Positions 1 to 8,022 of a stretch of DNA of 31,728 nt are shown here, piece by piece. The position numbers were made by a program, and so were the translations under genes. Numbering within the stretch: the stretch's first letter is position 1; every line of letters starts with the position of its first letter. The notes under the pieces are model-generated. The model had not been told where the DNA came from, searched no databases, and saw nothing but the letters and a program-made list of their open reading frames with translations. Origin of the DNA: Anaerolineales bacterium UBA2200 (GTDB taxonomy: Bacteria; Chloroflexota; Anaerolineae; UBA2200); contig DCVA01000032.1 of assembly GCA_002327925.1 (NCBI GenBank), positions 1 through 31,728 on the forward strand, in the 5' to 3' direction.

Positions 1-55
1 ACATTATCATTTGATTTGACGCGGGCCCGATCTCACCTTCGGTTCGCCGAAATGA

Positions 56-84
56 TTGGCTTGTGAAAAATTCTATGGTATCAT
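56..84 (+). promoter_or_regulatory. Predicted sigma70-type promoter of the plus-strand gene run
   Basis: A TTGGCT -35 box (56-61) and a TATCAT -10 box (79-84) are separated by 17 nt. The -10 is preceded by TG at 76-77, giving an extended -10. Predicted transcription starts near 91, which puts the first start codon at 126 behind a short leader containing AGGAGGG (112-118). This argues against an upstream in-frame start at 63. Confidence 0.6.
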
Positions 85-125
85 TCGATTGCAACTGCGA
101 TACTTCCTTCCAGGAGGGTGCCGAC

Positions 126-2618
126 ATGAAAGCTGTTGTAATGGCGGGGGGCGAAGGCTCCCGTCTGCGCCCGTTGACCATCAACCGACCCAAGCCTATG
201 GTCCCTTTGGTCAACAAACCCGTGATCGCACATATCCTCGACTTGCTGAAGAGACACGGCATCACCAGCGTGGTGCTCACCCTGCAGTACATGGCTGATC
301 ATGTGCAGGACTACCTGGGCGATGGTTCTGCGATGGGCATGGAGATCAACTATTCGATTGAGGAAGTCCCCCTGGGCACAGCCGGCAGTGTGAAGAACGC
401 TCAAAAGTACCTGGACGAACCCTTTATCGTCATTAGCGGCGATGCGGTCACCGATTTTGACTTGAAGGCCATTGCCGATTACCACACGTCCAAGGGCGCA
501 AAGGCTACCCTGACCCTCTATCATGTCCCGAATCCGCTCGAGTACGGCGTGGTCATTGCCGCTCCCGACGGGCGCATCCAGGAGTTCCAGGAGAAGCCAA
601 GCTGGGGGCAGGTGATCTCAGACACGGTGAACACTGGCATCTATGTGCTGGAACCTGATGTCCTGGACCTTTTCGAGGCAGGCAAACCGTTTGACTTCAG
701 CAAGGATCTGTTCCCCATCCTTCTGAAGAATGGCGATCCGCTCTATGGCTATGTGGCCAACGGCTACTGGTGTGACGTAGGAAATATCCAGGAGTACATA
801 CGAGCCAGCAGCGATGTTCTCGAGGGCCGCGTCCGGCTCGATCCCATTGCCAAAGATAGCCGTGGAGGTGTGTGGAGCGGTGAGGGAGTCGAGATTGCAC
901 CCGACGCCCAGCTCTATGGGCCCATCTACCTGGGCGACGGCGTAAAGATCAAAGGCGGAGTGGTCATTCGCGGTCCCTCGGTCATACGCTCCTACACCAT
1001 TGTGGACAACCGCGCGCAGGTGGACCGCAGTATCGTGTGGCGCAACTCCTACGTTGGGGAAGGCGCGGAGCTGCGGGGTGCCATCGTTGGCCGGCAATGC
1101 AACATCAAGAGCAACGCGGTCGTGTTCGAGGGCGCCGTGGTAGGCGATATGAGTACGGTCGGTGAGAGAGCCGTCATTCACCCCAATGTCAAGATCTGGC
1201 CGGAGAAGTTGGTGGAAGCGGGGGCCACGGTCAAGTCCAGCATCATCTGGGGATCCCAGGGCAGACGAGTGCTGTTTGGGCGCTACGGGATCACTGGGCA
1301 GGTCAACGTAGACCTCACGCCCGAGTACGCCACCAAACTCGGTGCAGCCTTCGGTGCCACTCTGCCCAAGGGGAGTATCGTTACCATCAACCGCGATCCT
1401 CATCGCAGCCCACGCATGCTCAAGAGGGCATTGATCTCTGGTCTTCCATCTGCCGGAGTGCATGTGCGCGACCTGCGCAGCGTGCCCATTCCTGTCGCCC
1501 GCTATGTCACTCGTAAGATCGGCGCCAGCGGTGGGCTTCACGTTCGTCTGTCACCACACGATGCACGTACGGTTGACATCAAGTTCCTGGACAGTCGTGG
1601 CCTGAATCTGAGCAAGGACGCGGAGCGCAACATCGAGCGTGTCTTCTTCCGCGAGGATTTTCGCCGCGTGTATCTGGACGAGATAGGTACCATCGACTAC
1701 CAGTCTGACGTTATTGAAGGCTATACGGCCGATTTTCTGGCCACTCTCAACACTCAGGCCATCAGGGCAGCTCGTTTCTCCATCGTAGTGGACTATGCCA
1801 ACGCTCCCACCTCACTGGTCTTGCCCAACATCCTCAGGCAGCTCGGTGTGAAGGTGGTAGAGCTCAATGCCGCCATGGACGAGAGCAAGATGTCCATTCC
1901 CCCACAGGAGTTCCAGCAGTCTCTGGAGCAGCTGGCGGCGATTTGCCTTGCCCTTCGCACCAACCTTGGAGCAAGGCTGGACGTTGGCGGCGAAAAACTC
2001 TTCCTGGTGGATGACCGCGGCAAGATTCTGCCCAGCGGCGTGGCCACGATGGCTATGGCTACCCTGGCCCTCCGCGCTGTGGGTGGCGGCATCGCGGCTG
2101 TGCCCGTCACTGTGTCGAGAACCATGGAGAGTGTGGCTGGCCAGTACGGGGGCAGCGTAATCCGCACCAAGACCGATATGCACGATGTGATGGAGACCGC
2201 AACGCGTGAGGGCGTCGTCCTAGCCGCAGATGGTATGGACAACTATGCTTTTCCACAGTTCCAGCCAGCGGTCGATGGTATGATGGCCCTGGCCAAGCTG
2301 CTAGAGTTCCTCTCAGTGCAGAAGGCCAGCCTTTCGCAAATCACAGATGCGCTGCCGCCGCAGCACATGGCTGTGAGACTGGTGCCCTGTCCCTGGGAGT
2401 CCAAAGGCATGGTGATGCGGCTCCTGCACGAGCGATACAAGGGAGATATGGATGCTCAGATCGACGGCGTAAAGGTGATGCTGGGCAACGACTGGGTTCT
2501 CGTTCTCCCTGATCCGGACCAGCCGCTCTTCCGTATCTATGCAGAGTCCGATTCAACACCGGCTGCCGAAGATCTGGCCGGCAAGTACGCGCGGATCGTC
2601 GAAAGCTTGCAGAAGTAG
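126..2618 (+). CDS. Sugar-phosphate nucleotidyltransferase (mannose-1-phosphate guanylyltransferase type) fused to a degenerate phosphohexomutase domain
   Basis: The predicted product is an 830-residue cytoplasmic protein. Residues 1-230 form a nucleotidyltransferase with the signature MAGGEGSRLRPLT (6-18), which makes NDP-sugars from sugar-1-phosphates; GDP-mannose is the usual product of this family. Residues of about 255-380 are left-handed beta-helix hexapeptide repeats. Residues of about 395-830 resemble alpha-D-phosphohexomutases. In that part the phosphoserine loop, normally TASHNP, reads RLSPHD with only Ser476 kept; the metal loop DGDxDR is replaced by DVGGEK (619-624); and no GExSGH sugar loop is visible. 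The mutase half is therefore probably not catalytic (inference). The start at 126 is chosen for the AGGAGGG 7 nt upstream. Substrate identity cannot be read from the sequence. The product would feed glycan synthesis such as the cluster at 22758-29872. Confidence 0.85.
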   Translation: MKAVVMAGGEGSRLRPLTINRPKPMVPLVNKPVIAHILDLLKRHGITSVVLTLQYMADHVQDYLGDGSAMGMEINYSIEEVPLGTAGSVKNAQKYLDEPFIVISGDAVTDFDLKAIADYHTSKGAKATLTLYHVPNPLEYGVVIAAPDGRIQEFQEKPSWGQVISDTVNTGIYVLEPDVLDLFEAGKPFDFSKDLFPILLKNGDPLYGYVANGYWCDVGNIQEYIRASSDVLEGRVRLDPIAKDSRGGVWSGEGVEIAPDAQLYGPIYLGDGVKIKGGVVIRGPSVIRSYTIVDNRAQVDRSIVWRNSYVGEGAELRGAIVGRQCNIKSNAVVFEGAVVGDMSTVGERAVIHPNVKIWPEKLVEAGATVKSSIIWGSQGRRVLFGRYGITGQVNVDLTPEYATKLGAAFGATLPKGSIVTINRDPHRSPRMLKRALISGLPSAGVHVRDLRSVPIPVARYVTRKIGASGGLHVRLSPHDARTVDIKFLDSRGLNLSKDAERNIERVFFREDFRRVYLDEIGTIDYQSDVIEGYTADFLATLNTQAIRAARFSIVVDYANAPTSLVLPNILRQLGVKVVELNAAMDESKMSIPPQEFQQSLEQLAAICLALRTNLGARLDVGGEKLFLVDDRGKILPSGVATMAMATLALRAVGGGIAAVPVTVSRTMESVAGQYGGSVIRTKTDMHDVMETATREGVVLAADGMDNYAFPQFQPAVDGMMALAKLLEFLSVQKASLSQITDALPPQHMAVRLVPCPWESKGMVMRLLHERYKGDMDAQIDGVKVMLGNDWVLVLPDPDQPLFRIYAESDSTPAAEDLAGKYARIVESLQK

Positions 2619-2633
2619 GCCTGGAGTCCAACT

Positions 2634-3404
2634 GTGCATCCCGTATTCCTGCGCTTGGGCTCTTACGTGGTGTACTGGTATTCGGCCCTCATCTGGCTGG
2701 GACTGTTGCTGGCTCTGGTTTATGCGATGTGGCTGGGTACTCGAGAGGGGTACCGCCATTCGCACGTACTGGACGCGGCCCTTTGCCTGCTCGCCGGCGG
2801 CCTGGTGGGTGCCCGTCTGGCTTACGTCATTTCCAACTGGGCCGACTACGGCGGCCGTCCGGCCGCGTTGCTCGGGTTCTGGGGAGGTGGGTACGTCTTC
2901 CAGGGAGGCCTGATCGGCGGTACGCTTGGCCTGTGGATCTATGCGCTCGCTTCGCGCAAGTCATTTCTCCGTCTGGCGGATCTTGCCGCACCCGCCGTGG
3001 CTCTGGCCCAGAGCGTTGGCTGGGCCGGTGCCTGGGCCCACGGAGCCAACTATGGCCTGGTGGTGCGTTCTACCTTCAGCATGTGGCTCCCCGACCTCTA
3101 TGGAATCTACGGACCACGAGTGCCTGTCCAGATGCTTGCCTGCCTGGGTGGCATACTGCTCTTTCTGCGCCTCCACCGATTGCGGAAATGCAGACTGCCT
3201 CCCGGCGTGGTGGCCTTGCTGTATCTGCTGGGCAATGGAATCCTGCATTTCGTTCTAGGGTTCATGCGGGCCGACGAAACGGCCTATATTGGGCTGTTAC
3301 GTTGGACCCAGGTCGCGCAGTTGATTGAGATCGCCTTTGCCCTCGGCATCCTGTTGTACCTGCGCGTCAGACAAACAACCACAGCGCCGGAGAAATCCAT
3401 ATGA
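2634..3404 (+). CDS. Lgt-like prolipoprotein diacylglyceryl transferase homologue, key residues missing
   Basis: This is a 256-residue polytopic membrane protein with about seven hydrophobic segments. It has the Lgt architecture: an N-terminal YWY segment (14-16), a GGLIGGTLG loop (91-99) and a C-terminal R...Q.. segment. True Lgt moves diacylglycerol from phosphatidylglycerol onto the lipobox cysteine. In this protein the Lgt signature GRxGNFxNxExxG aligns with GWAGAWAHGANYG (129-141). The positions of E. coli Arg143, Asn146 and Glu151 become Trp130, Ala133 and Ala138, and the position of His103 is Gln90. It is therefore probably an inactive or repurposed paralogue, and another lgt should exist for the lipoproteins seen here. 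The GTG start lies 15 nt after the preceding stop. The stop overlaps the next ATG (ATGA), so translation is probably coupled. Confidence 0.75.
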   Translation: MHPVFLRLGSYVVYWYSALIWLGLLLALVYAMWLGTREGYRHSHVLDAALCLLAGGLVGARLAYVISNWADYGGRPAALLGFWGGGYVFQGGLIGGTLGLWIYALASRKSFLRLADLAAPAVALAQSVGWAGAWAHGANYGLVVRSTFSMWLPDLYGIYGPRVPVQMLACLGGILLFLRLHRLRKCRLPPGVVALLYLLGNGILHFVLGFMRADETAYIGLLRWTQVAQLIEIAFALGILLYLRVRQTTTAPEKSI

Positions 3405-4267
3405 CCGAATTGCGGGTCGGACTTGCCCAGCTCAGCCCCGTGCTGGGGGACGTAGACAAGAACCTTCGTCTGCATCAAGAGATGATCGAACAGGCCCAAG
3501 TACAACAGTTGCACCTGTTATGCTTCCCCGAATTATCACTCACGGGCTATGTGCTGCGAGACCTGGTACCGGACGTCTCTATTCGTGTGGTGGACGGACA
3601 ACCTATCCTGGTCGAGCTTCTGGAAGCCAGCAAGAACCTGGACCTGGCCTTTGGCTTTGTAGAGGAAGACGCTCGCCATCGTTACTACATTTCGTCGGCC
3701 TACTGCTCAGAAGGCCGGCTGCTGCACATCCACCGCAAGGTCTACCTGCCCACCTATGGCATGTTCGAGGAAGGGCGCTACTTCGCCGGAGGTGACCGCT
3801 TCCGTGCCTTCGACACGCCGTTCGGTCGTCTGGGCATGCTCATCTGTGAAGATTTCTGGCACATGAGCGCACCCTATGCGCTGTGGTTGGATGGCGCTGA
3901 CCTGTTGCTTCTGATGTCGGCCAGCCCGGGCCGCGGGCTGAGTCCTGAGGTCGCCCTCGGCAGCTCGCGCTCGGTGGAGATCATCAACCAGACCTATGCC
4001 ACGTTCCTGACAACGTTTGTGCTGCACTCCAACCGCGTGGGTTTTGAGGACGGGCTCAATTTCTGGGGCGGTTCGACCATATTCGGACCGGATGGCAAGC
4101 TGATCGCTCAGGCCCCCTACTTTGAACAGACCCTGTTGACCGCCACACTCGACCTGCACGCTTTGCGCCGGGTGCGACAGCAATTGCCCCTCTTGCGTGA
4201 CGAGAGGCCGGGGCTTTTGTCCCGGGAACTCGACCGGCTGTCTATGCTTGACGAGGAATGCTCTTGA
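3401..4267 (+). CDS. Nitrilase-family amidase, stand-alone glutaminase half of NAD synthetase
   Basis: The 288-residue product is a single carbon-nitrogen hydrolase domain. Its catalytic triad is complete: Glu44 in FPELSLTGY, Lys113 in HRKVYLPTYGMFEEG and Cys149 in LICEDFW. In glutamine-dependent NAD synthetase this domain releases ammonia from glutamine and passes it to the synthetase domain, usually within one polypeptide. Here it is a separate gene whose last 10 nt overlap the synthetase gene. The HRKxYLPTYGxFxEGRYF pattern is the NadE type rather than that of a generic nitrilase. The start ATG overlaps the previous stop. The likely partner is the next product, forming a two-subunit ammonia-channelling enzyme (inference). 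A role as an unrelated omega-amidase is possible but less likely given the context. Confidence 0.85.
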   Translation: MTELRVGLAQLSPVLGDVDKNLRLHQEMIEQAQVQQLHLLCFPELSLTGYVLRDLVPDVSIRVVDGQPILVELLEASKNLDLAFGFVEEDARHRYYISSAYCSEGRLLHIHRKVYLPTYGMFEEGRYFAGGDRFRAFDTPFGRLGMLICEDFWHMSAPYALWLDGADLLLLMSASPGRGLSPEVALGSSRSVEIINQTYATFLTTFVLHSNRVGFEDGLNFWGGSTIFGPDGKLIAQAPYFEQTLLTATLDLHALRRVRQQLPLLRDERPGLLSRELDRLSMLDEECS

Positions 4268-5139
4268 CCCATAATCCCGCCGCATGCTCGAGTCAGAATG
4301 GAGGGCCTGTGGATATTGCCGCCCAATTGGTCCTGAATGCGGATGTCACCGGGCAGGTGCTGGTTGGTTTCCTGAAACGTGAGTTGGGCCGTTTCGGCTT
4401 CACCAAAGCGGTGCTCAACCTGTCCGGAGGGCTGGATTCTGCCCTGTCCTGCTTTCTCATCGCCGAGGCTTTGGGCGGGGAGAATGTGCTGACTCTGCTG
4501 CTTCCGTACCGCACCAGTGCACAGGAAAGCACGGATCATGCCCTGGAAGTGGTCAAACTCACCGGCGTGAACCACAAAGTCATCGACATCACTCCCATGG
4601 TCGATCCCTACCTGAATCAGAATCCGGATATGGATGGCGTCCGCCGTGGTAACGTGATGGCTCGCATGCGGATGATCCTGCTCTACGACCACTCGGTGCT
4701 CTGGAATGGGCTGGCCATCGGCACCAGCAACAAGACAGAACTCTTGCTCGGATACGGCACGATCTTTGGCGATATGGCATGCGCCATCAATCCCCTGGGC
4801 GACCTGTACAAGACCCAGGTACGCCAGATGGCGCGTGCGGTTGGCGTACCCGAGTCCATCGTCCAGAAAGCCCCCTCTGCTGATTTGTGGGCAGGCCAGA
4901 CAGACGAGGGAGAGCTGGGCTTTACCTACGTCGAGGTTGACAAGCTGCTCTACCTGCTGGTGGACGAGAGATACAGCAGGGACGACGCCATCAGGGCCGG
5001 CTTCGACGCCAGGTTTGTGGACACAGTGCTGCGCCGCATCCGCAACTCACAGTTCAAGCGCATGCTGCCCGTCATCGCCAAGGTCAGCCGGCGCGATGTC
5101 GGGCACGACTTTCTATACCCACGCGATTGGGGCACCTAA
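4258..5139 (+). CDS. nadE: NAD+ synthetase (synthetase half)
   Basis: The product is about 293 residues and catalyses ATP-dependent amidation of nicotinic acid adenine dinucleotide to NAD+. The PP-loop SGGLDS is at 56-61. The family block GTSNKTELLLGYGTIFGD and the downstream NPLGDLYKTQV and PSADLWAGQTDE segments are all intact. The length fits the single-domain enzyme without the N-terminal glutaminase. The ATG at 4258 lies inside the preceding gene with GAGGA directly abutting it. A GTG at 4309 behind GGAGGG (4300-4305), giving a protein 17 residues shorter, is an alternative start. The stop is only 4 nt before the next ATG. The ammonia source is probably the glutaminase subunit encoded just upstream. 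Confidence 0.92.
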   Translation: MLLTHNPAACSSQNGGPVDIAAQLVLNADVTGQVLVGFLKRELGRFGFTKAVLNLSGGLDSALSCFLIAEALGGENVLTLLLPYRTSAQESTDHALEVVKLTGVNHKVIDITPMVDPYLNQNPDMDGVRRGNVMARMRMILLYDHSVLWNGLAIGTSNKTELLLGYGTIFGDMACAINPLGDLYKTQVRQMARAVGVPESIVQKAPSADLWAGQTDEGELGFTYVEVDKLLYLLVDERYSRDDAIRAGFDARFVDTVLRRIRNSQFKRMLPVIAKVSRRDVGHDFLYPRDWGT

Positions 5140-5143
5140 ATCG

Positions 5144-6373
5144 ATGGCTTCCGCAGCGACGAACCAGACCCAACCTCGCCCCCAGCGCAACCTGTACGTC
5201 CAGATGGGCCGTTCCATGCTGTACGGCCTGCGCGAGAACATGGTACGCACGATCTGGCAACCTTTCGCGCTGAGCCTCGGTGCCTCGATGCCTCTGCTCG
5301 GGCTACTCGAAAGTCTGGGAGGCTTCTGGGGCATTGTTCCAACCCTCATGCAGCCCCTGGGGGGCTGGATCTCGGACCGGCGTGGACGCAAGCCGCTGGT
5401 ACTGCTGGGTACGACTTTCAGCACGCTGGGGCTCAGTGTTCTGGTGCTTGCCGGATGGACACATAACTGGCTCTGGCTGCTGCCTGGCATAGCTCTCCTC
5501 GGGGGCCTGGCCATTGCCTTTCCGGCGCTCGACAGCCTCACGGCCGAGTCGGCCGTGCCCGAAGCCCGGGGCAGGGCTTTCAGCCTTACAAATACCTTCT
5601 ATGCCCTTGCCGGAGTCGTGGCGCCGACGTTGGGCGGCCTGCTCGCCCAGCGCTCGGGTTTTCTGAGCGTCTTGATCGCAGGCACGGCTCTCGAGGCCCT
5701 TACCCTCGTTGCCCTGACGGCCCTGCTGCGCGAGACGATCAAGCCTCAGGACCGCAGGAAACTGGATGTGGCCGAGTCTCTGGACATGGTCAGGACGCTA
5801 CTGACGCCCCCCGACAGGCTGCGCGGCTTTTACATCGCCATCACGGTCGATGCCATCGCCTACGGCACAGGTTACTCCCTCCTCTTCGGCCTGCTCAGCC
5901 GTTCCTATGGCTTCACGCCAGTTCAGCTCGGCCTCATGTCCAGCGCGTGCTCGCTCACCTGGGCCGCCTCGCAGTGGACATTTGGCAAGCAGGTGGACAA
6001 GAGAGGCACGGTTCCCTTCATGATCTTCTCAGAGCTGCTGGCGGTCGTCATCATGATTGCCTGGCTCTTCGTTCGCTCTTTCCCCGCGTTCCTGGTCCTG
6101 CACGCGCTCTGGGGCATCAACCTGGCTGCCTGGATGCCCGCCTTTCTGGCCTGGGTGACCAATAGTGTCACGGACAAGGAACGCGCGCAGGAGATGGGCC
6201 GCCTGGCTGCGTTCCGCGGTCTCATCGCCTTTCCGGCACCCTACGTCGGGGGATTGCTATACAACGCCTTTGGCTTTCGCGGTCCCATTCTGTTCAACAT
6301 CGTCGGGGCGCTGATCGTGATTTTTATCTTATGGAGATGGGTTGGCGAGCCGCACCGCCCTCTCGCCAGTTAG
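5144..6373 (+). CDS. Major facilitator superfamily transporter
   Basis: The 409-residue protein has about twelve membrane segments and the MFS motif A GGWISDRRGRKPL after the second or third helix. A related GKQVDKRGTVP loop appears in the second half, as expected for the two six-helix bundles. It moves a small solute or drug across the cytoplasmic membrane with a coupling ion; the substrate cannot be inferred. The reading frame is open back to about 4706, but that part lies over nadE. The ATG at 5144, 4 nt after the nadE stop, is the sensible start. Spacing indicates co-transcription with nadE. Confidence 0.85.
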   Translation: MASAATNQTQPRPQRNLYVQMGRSMLYGLRENMVRTIWQPFALSLGASMPLLGLLESLGGFWGIVPTLMQPLGGWISDRRGRKPLVLLGTTFSTLGLSVLVLAGWTHNWLWLLPGIALLGGLAIAFPALDSLTAESAVPEARGRAFSLTNTFYALAGVVAPTLGGLLAQRSGFLSVLIAGTALEALTLVALTALLRETIKPQDRRKLDVAESLDMVRTLLTPPDRLRGFYIAITVDAIAYGTGYSLLFGLLSRSYGFTPVQLGLMSSACSLTWAASQWTFGKQVDKRGTVPFMIFSELLAVVIMIAWLFVRSFPAFLVLHALWGINLAAWMPAFLAWVTNSVTDKERAQEMGRLAAFRGLIAFPAPYVGGLLYNAFGFRGPILFNIVGALIVIFILWRWVGEPHRPLAS

Positions 6374-6440
6374 CGTCCACAGTCATCACCCGATTTGGCC
6401 GGAGACCAGTGAATCACACACGCCCCTTGCGAGAGGCCTG

Positions 6441-7115
6441 ATGACCCCACAAGAGAAGGCTTTGGAGTGCCGTCGCCGCCTGGTAGAGACGTACGGGGAT
6501 CCTCCGCCACAGCTCCAGCTCGACCCCATTTCCGAGTTGGTGGCTACGATCATCAGCCAAAACACCAACGACCGGCTTAGAGACCAGGCCTACAGCGCAT
6601 TGCGACATCGCTTCCCGACCTGGGAACAGGTCCGGGATGCGCCAACCGAGGATGTCGTCTCATGCATTCAGGTTGCCGGGCTTGGTAGTACCAAAGCCCC
6701 GCATATTCAGAACGCTCTGCGGCGTATTACCACAGAGCGAGGCAGACTCGAACTGGAATTCCTGCGCGGGTTGGGCGTTGAAGGGGCAAAGAAGTGGCTG
6801 ACGGAAATGAAGGGGGTAGGGCCAAAAACAGCAGCGATTGTCCTGCTCTTCTCCCTGAACATGCCGGCTTTCCCCGTTGATACTCACATCCACAGGGTCA
6901 GCCGGCGCCTGGGACTGATCTCCGCCAAGACCTCACGTGAGCAGGCTCATGAACTGCTGGAGCGGATGGTCCCTCCCGAAACGTACTGCCCCTTCCATCT
7001 CAACCTCATCCGCCACGGGCGTGAGGTTTGTGCAGCGCGTAAGCCGACTTGTTCGCAATGCGTCTTGCGGGACTTGTGCGAACATTACGCTTCGGTCACA
7101 GCTCCTCGGGAGTGA
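6441..7115 (+). CDS. nth: Endonuclease III family DNA glycosylase/AP lyase
   Basis: The 224-residue protein contains a helix-hairpin-helix motif with the catalytic lysine (KGVGPKTA, Lys129) and the catalytic aspartate (PVDTHIHRV, Asp147). A C-terminal [4Fe-4S] loop has the exact spacing C-x6-C-x2-C-x5-C (Cys197, 204, 207, 213). Enzymes of this family remove oxidised pyrimidines and cleave the abasic site in base-excision repair. The ATG at 6441 follows GAGAGG and gives a normal family length; the open frame runs further upstream to 6342 into the MFS gene but without family similarity. The last 20 nt overlap the convergent epmA-like gene, so there is no terminator between them. Confidence 0.93.
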   Translation: MTPQEKALECRRRLVETYGDPPPQLQLDPISELVATIISQNTNDRLRDQAYSALRHRFPTWEQVRDAPTEDVVSCIQVAGLGSTKAPHIQNALRRITTERGRLELEFLRGLGVEGAKKWLTEMKGVGPKTAAIVLLFSLNMPAFPVDTHIHRVSRRLGLISAKTSREQAHELLERMVPPETYCPFHLNLIRHGREVCAARKPTCSQCVLRDLCEHYASVTAPRE

Positions 7116-8019
7116 ACGCCACTACGTCGTCGATCGTTTCCGCGTCCTGAAGCAGCATTACCAGTCGGTCCACCCCCAGGGCAATCCCCGCTGAAGGGGG
7201 CATATCTGCCAGCTCCTCGAGGAACTTGTCTGCTACCGCATAAGGGTGCTTGCCCAGTGAGCGGCGATAGGCCTCCTCCTCCTCAAAACGCCGGCGTTGC
7301 TCCCCAGGGTCGACCAGCTCGGAAAAGCCATTGGCCACCTCCAGACCCGCTATGTAGAGCTCAAAACGTTCCGCCACGGAGGAATCGTCTGCCCTCAGAC
7401 GGGCCAATGACCCACGTACAGCAGGATAGTCGTACAGAAAGGAGGGCCTCTCAAAGCCCAGATGTGGCTCGATATCACGCACCATCAACTCATCGAACGT
7501 CCCAGCGTTCAGCGCCTGCTCCGGCGAAACCCCGGCATGGCGCCCGTATGCCTCAGCCACGTTGATCCGTTGCCAGGGGCGTGCCAGACTGACTCTGTTT
7601 CCCTCGTAGAGCAGCGTCTTGCGACGGGTAACGTGGTACGCAACGCTGCAAACCAACTCCTCTGTTTCGTCCATCAAACCGTTGTAGTCGGCACCTGCGC
7701 GGTACCACTCGAGCATGGTGAACTCGGAGATGTGGCGTCTACCCCGTTCGCCCTGACGCCAGCAGTGGCAGAGCTGAAAGATACGCGGATAGCCGGCGGC
7801 CAGCATTCGTTTCATACACAGCTCAGGCGAGGTGTGCAGAAACCATCCGTCCGCCGGAATCGCATCGATGTGCGACTCTGGTGCGGGAGCGGGGATACGA
7901 AACGGAGTCTCGACCTCCAGGTAGCCGTGTCCCTGGAAGAACTTGCGAATGCCATTGATTGCGGCGGCCCGTGTCTCCAGCGCCCTCTTCTTGCTGGCCA
8001 GCCGCCAGTTAGAGCCCAA
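7096..8019 (-). CDS. epmA: EF-P lysyltransferase-like, truncated class II lysyl-tRNA synthetase homologue (PoxA/GenX)
   Basis: The 307-residue protein is a class II synthetase catalytic core with no anticodon-binding domain, as in EpmA. Visible landmarks are the ETPFRIPAPAPESHID segment, HTSPELCMKRML, the motif-2 stretch ISEFTMLEWYR, the family block ERFELYIAGLEVANGFSEL and motif 3 GIALGVDRLVML. In proteobacteria EpmA attaches (R)-beta-lysine to a conserved lysine of EF-P. The gene follows efp by 3 nt on the same strand, and EF-P carries the target loop, which supports the role. The start is TTG, 6 nt after AAGGGG located within the end of efp. The beta-lysine-forming mutase gene epmB is not in this window, so the donor (alpha- or beta-lysine) is unknown. 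Confidence 0.88.
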   Translation of the reverse strand: MGSNWRLASKKRALETRAAAINGIRKFFQGHGYLEVETPFRIPAPAPESHIDAIPADGWFLHTSPELCMKRMLAAGYPRIFQLCHCWRQGERGRRHISEFTMLEWYRAGADYNGLMDETEELVCSVAYHVTRRKTLLYEGNRVSLARPWQRINVAEAYGRHAGVSPEQALNAGTFDELMVRDIEPHLGFERPSFLYDYPAVRGSLARLRADDSSVAERFELYIAGLEVANGFSELVDPGEQRRRFEEEEAYRRSLGKHPYAVADKFLEELADMPPSAGIALGVDRLVMLLQDAETIDDVVAFTPEEL

Positions 8020-8022
8020 GCT

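Noticed and set aside
63..125. Upstream start of the nucleotidyltransferase
   Set aside because: It would place the start codon inside the predicted promoter; the ATG at 126 has a strong ribosome binding site and matches the family N-terminus.
4706..5143. Upstream extension of the MFS transporter
   Set aside because: The extra 146 codons lie over nadE, are of low complexity, and the ATG at 5144 begins directly before the transporter sequence.
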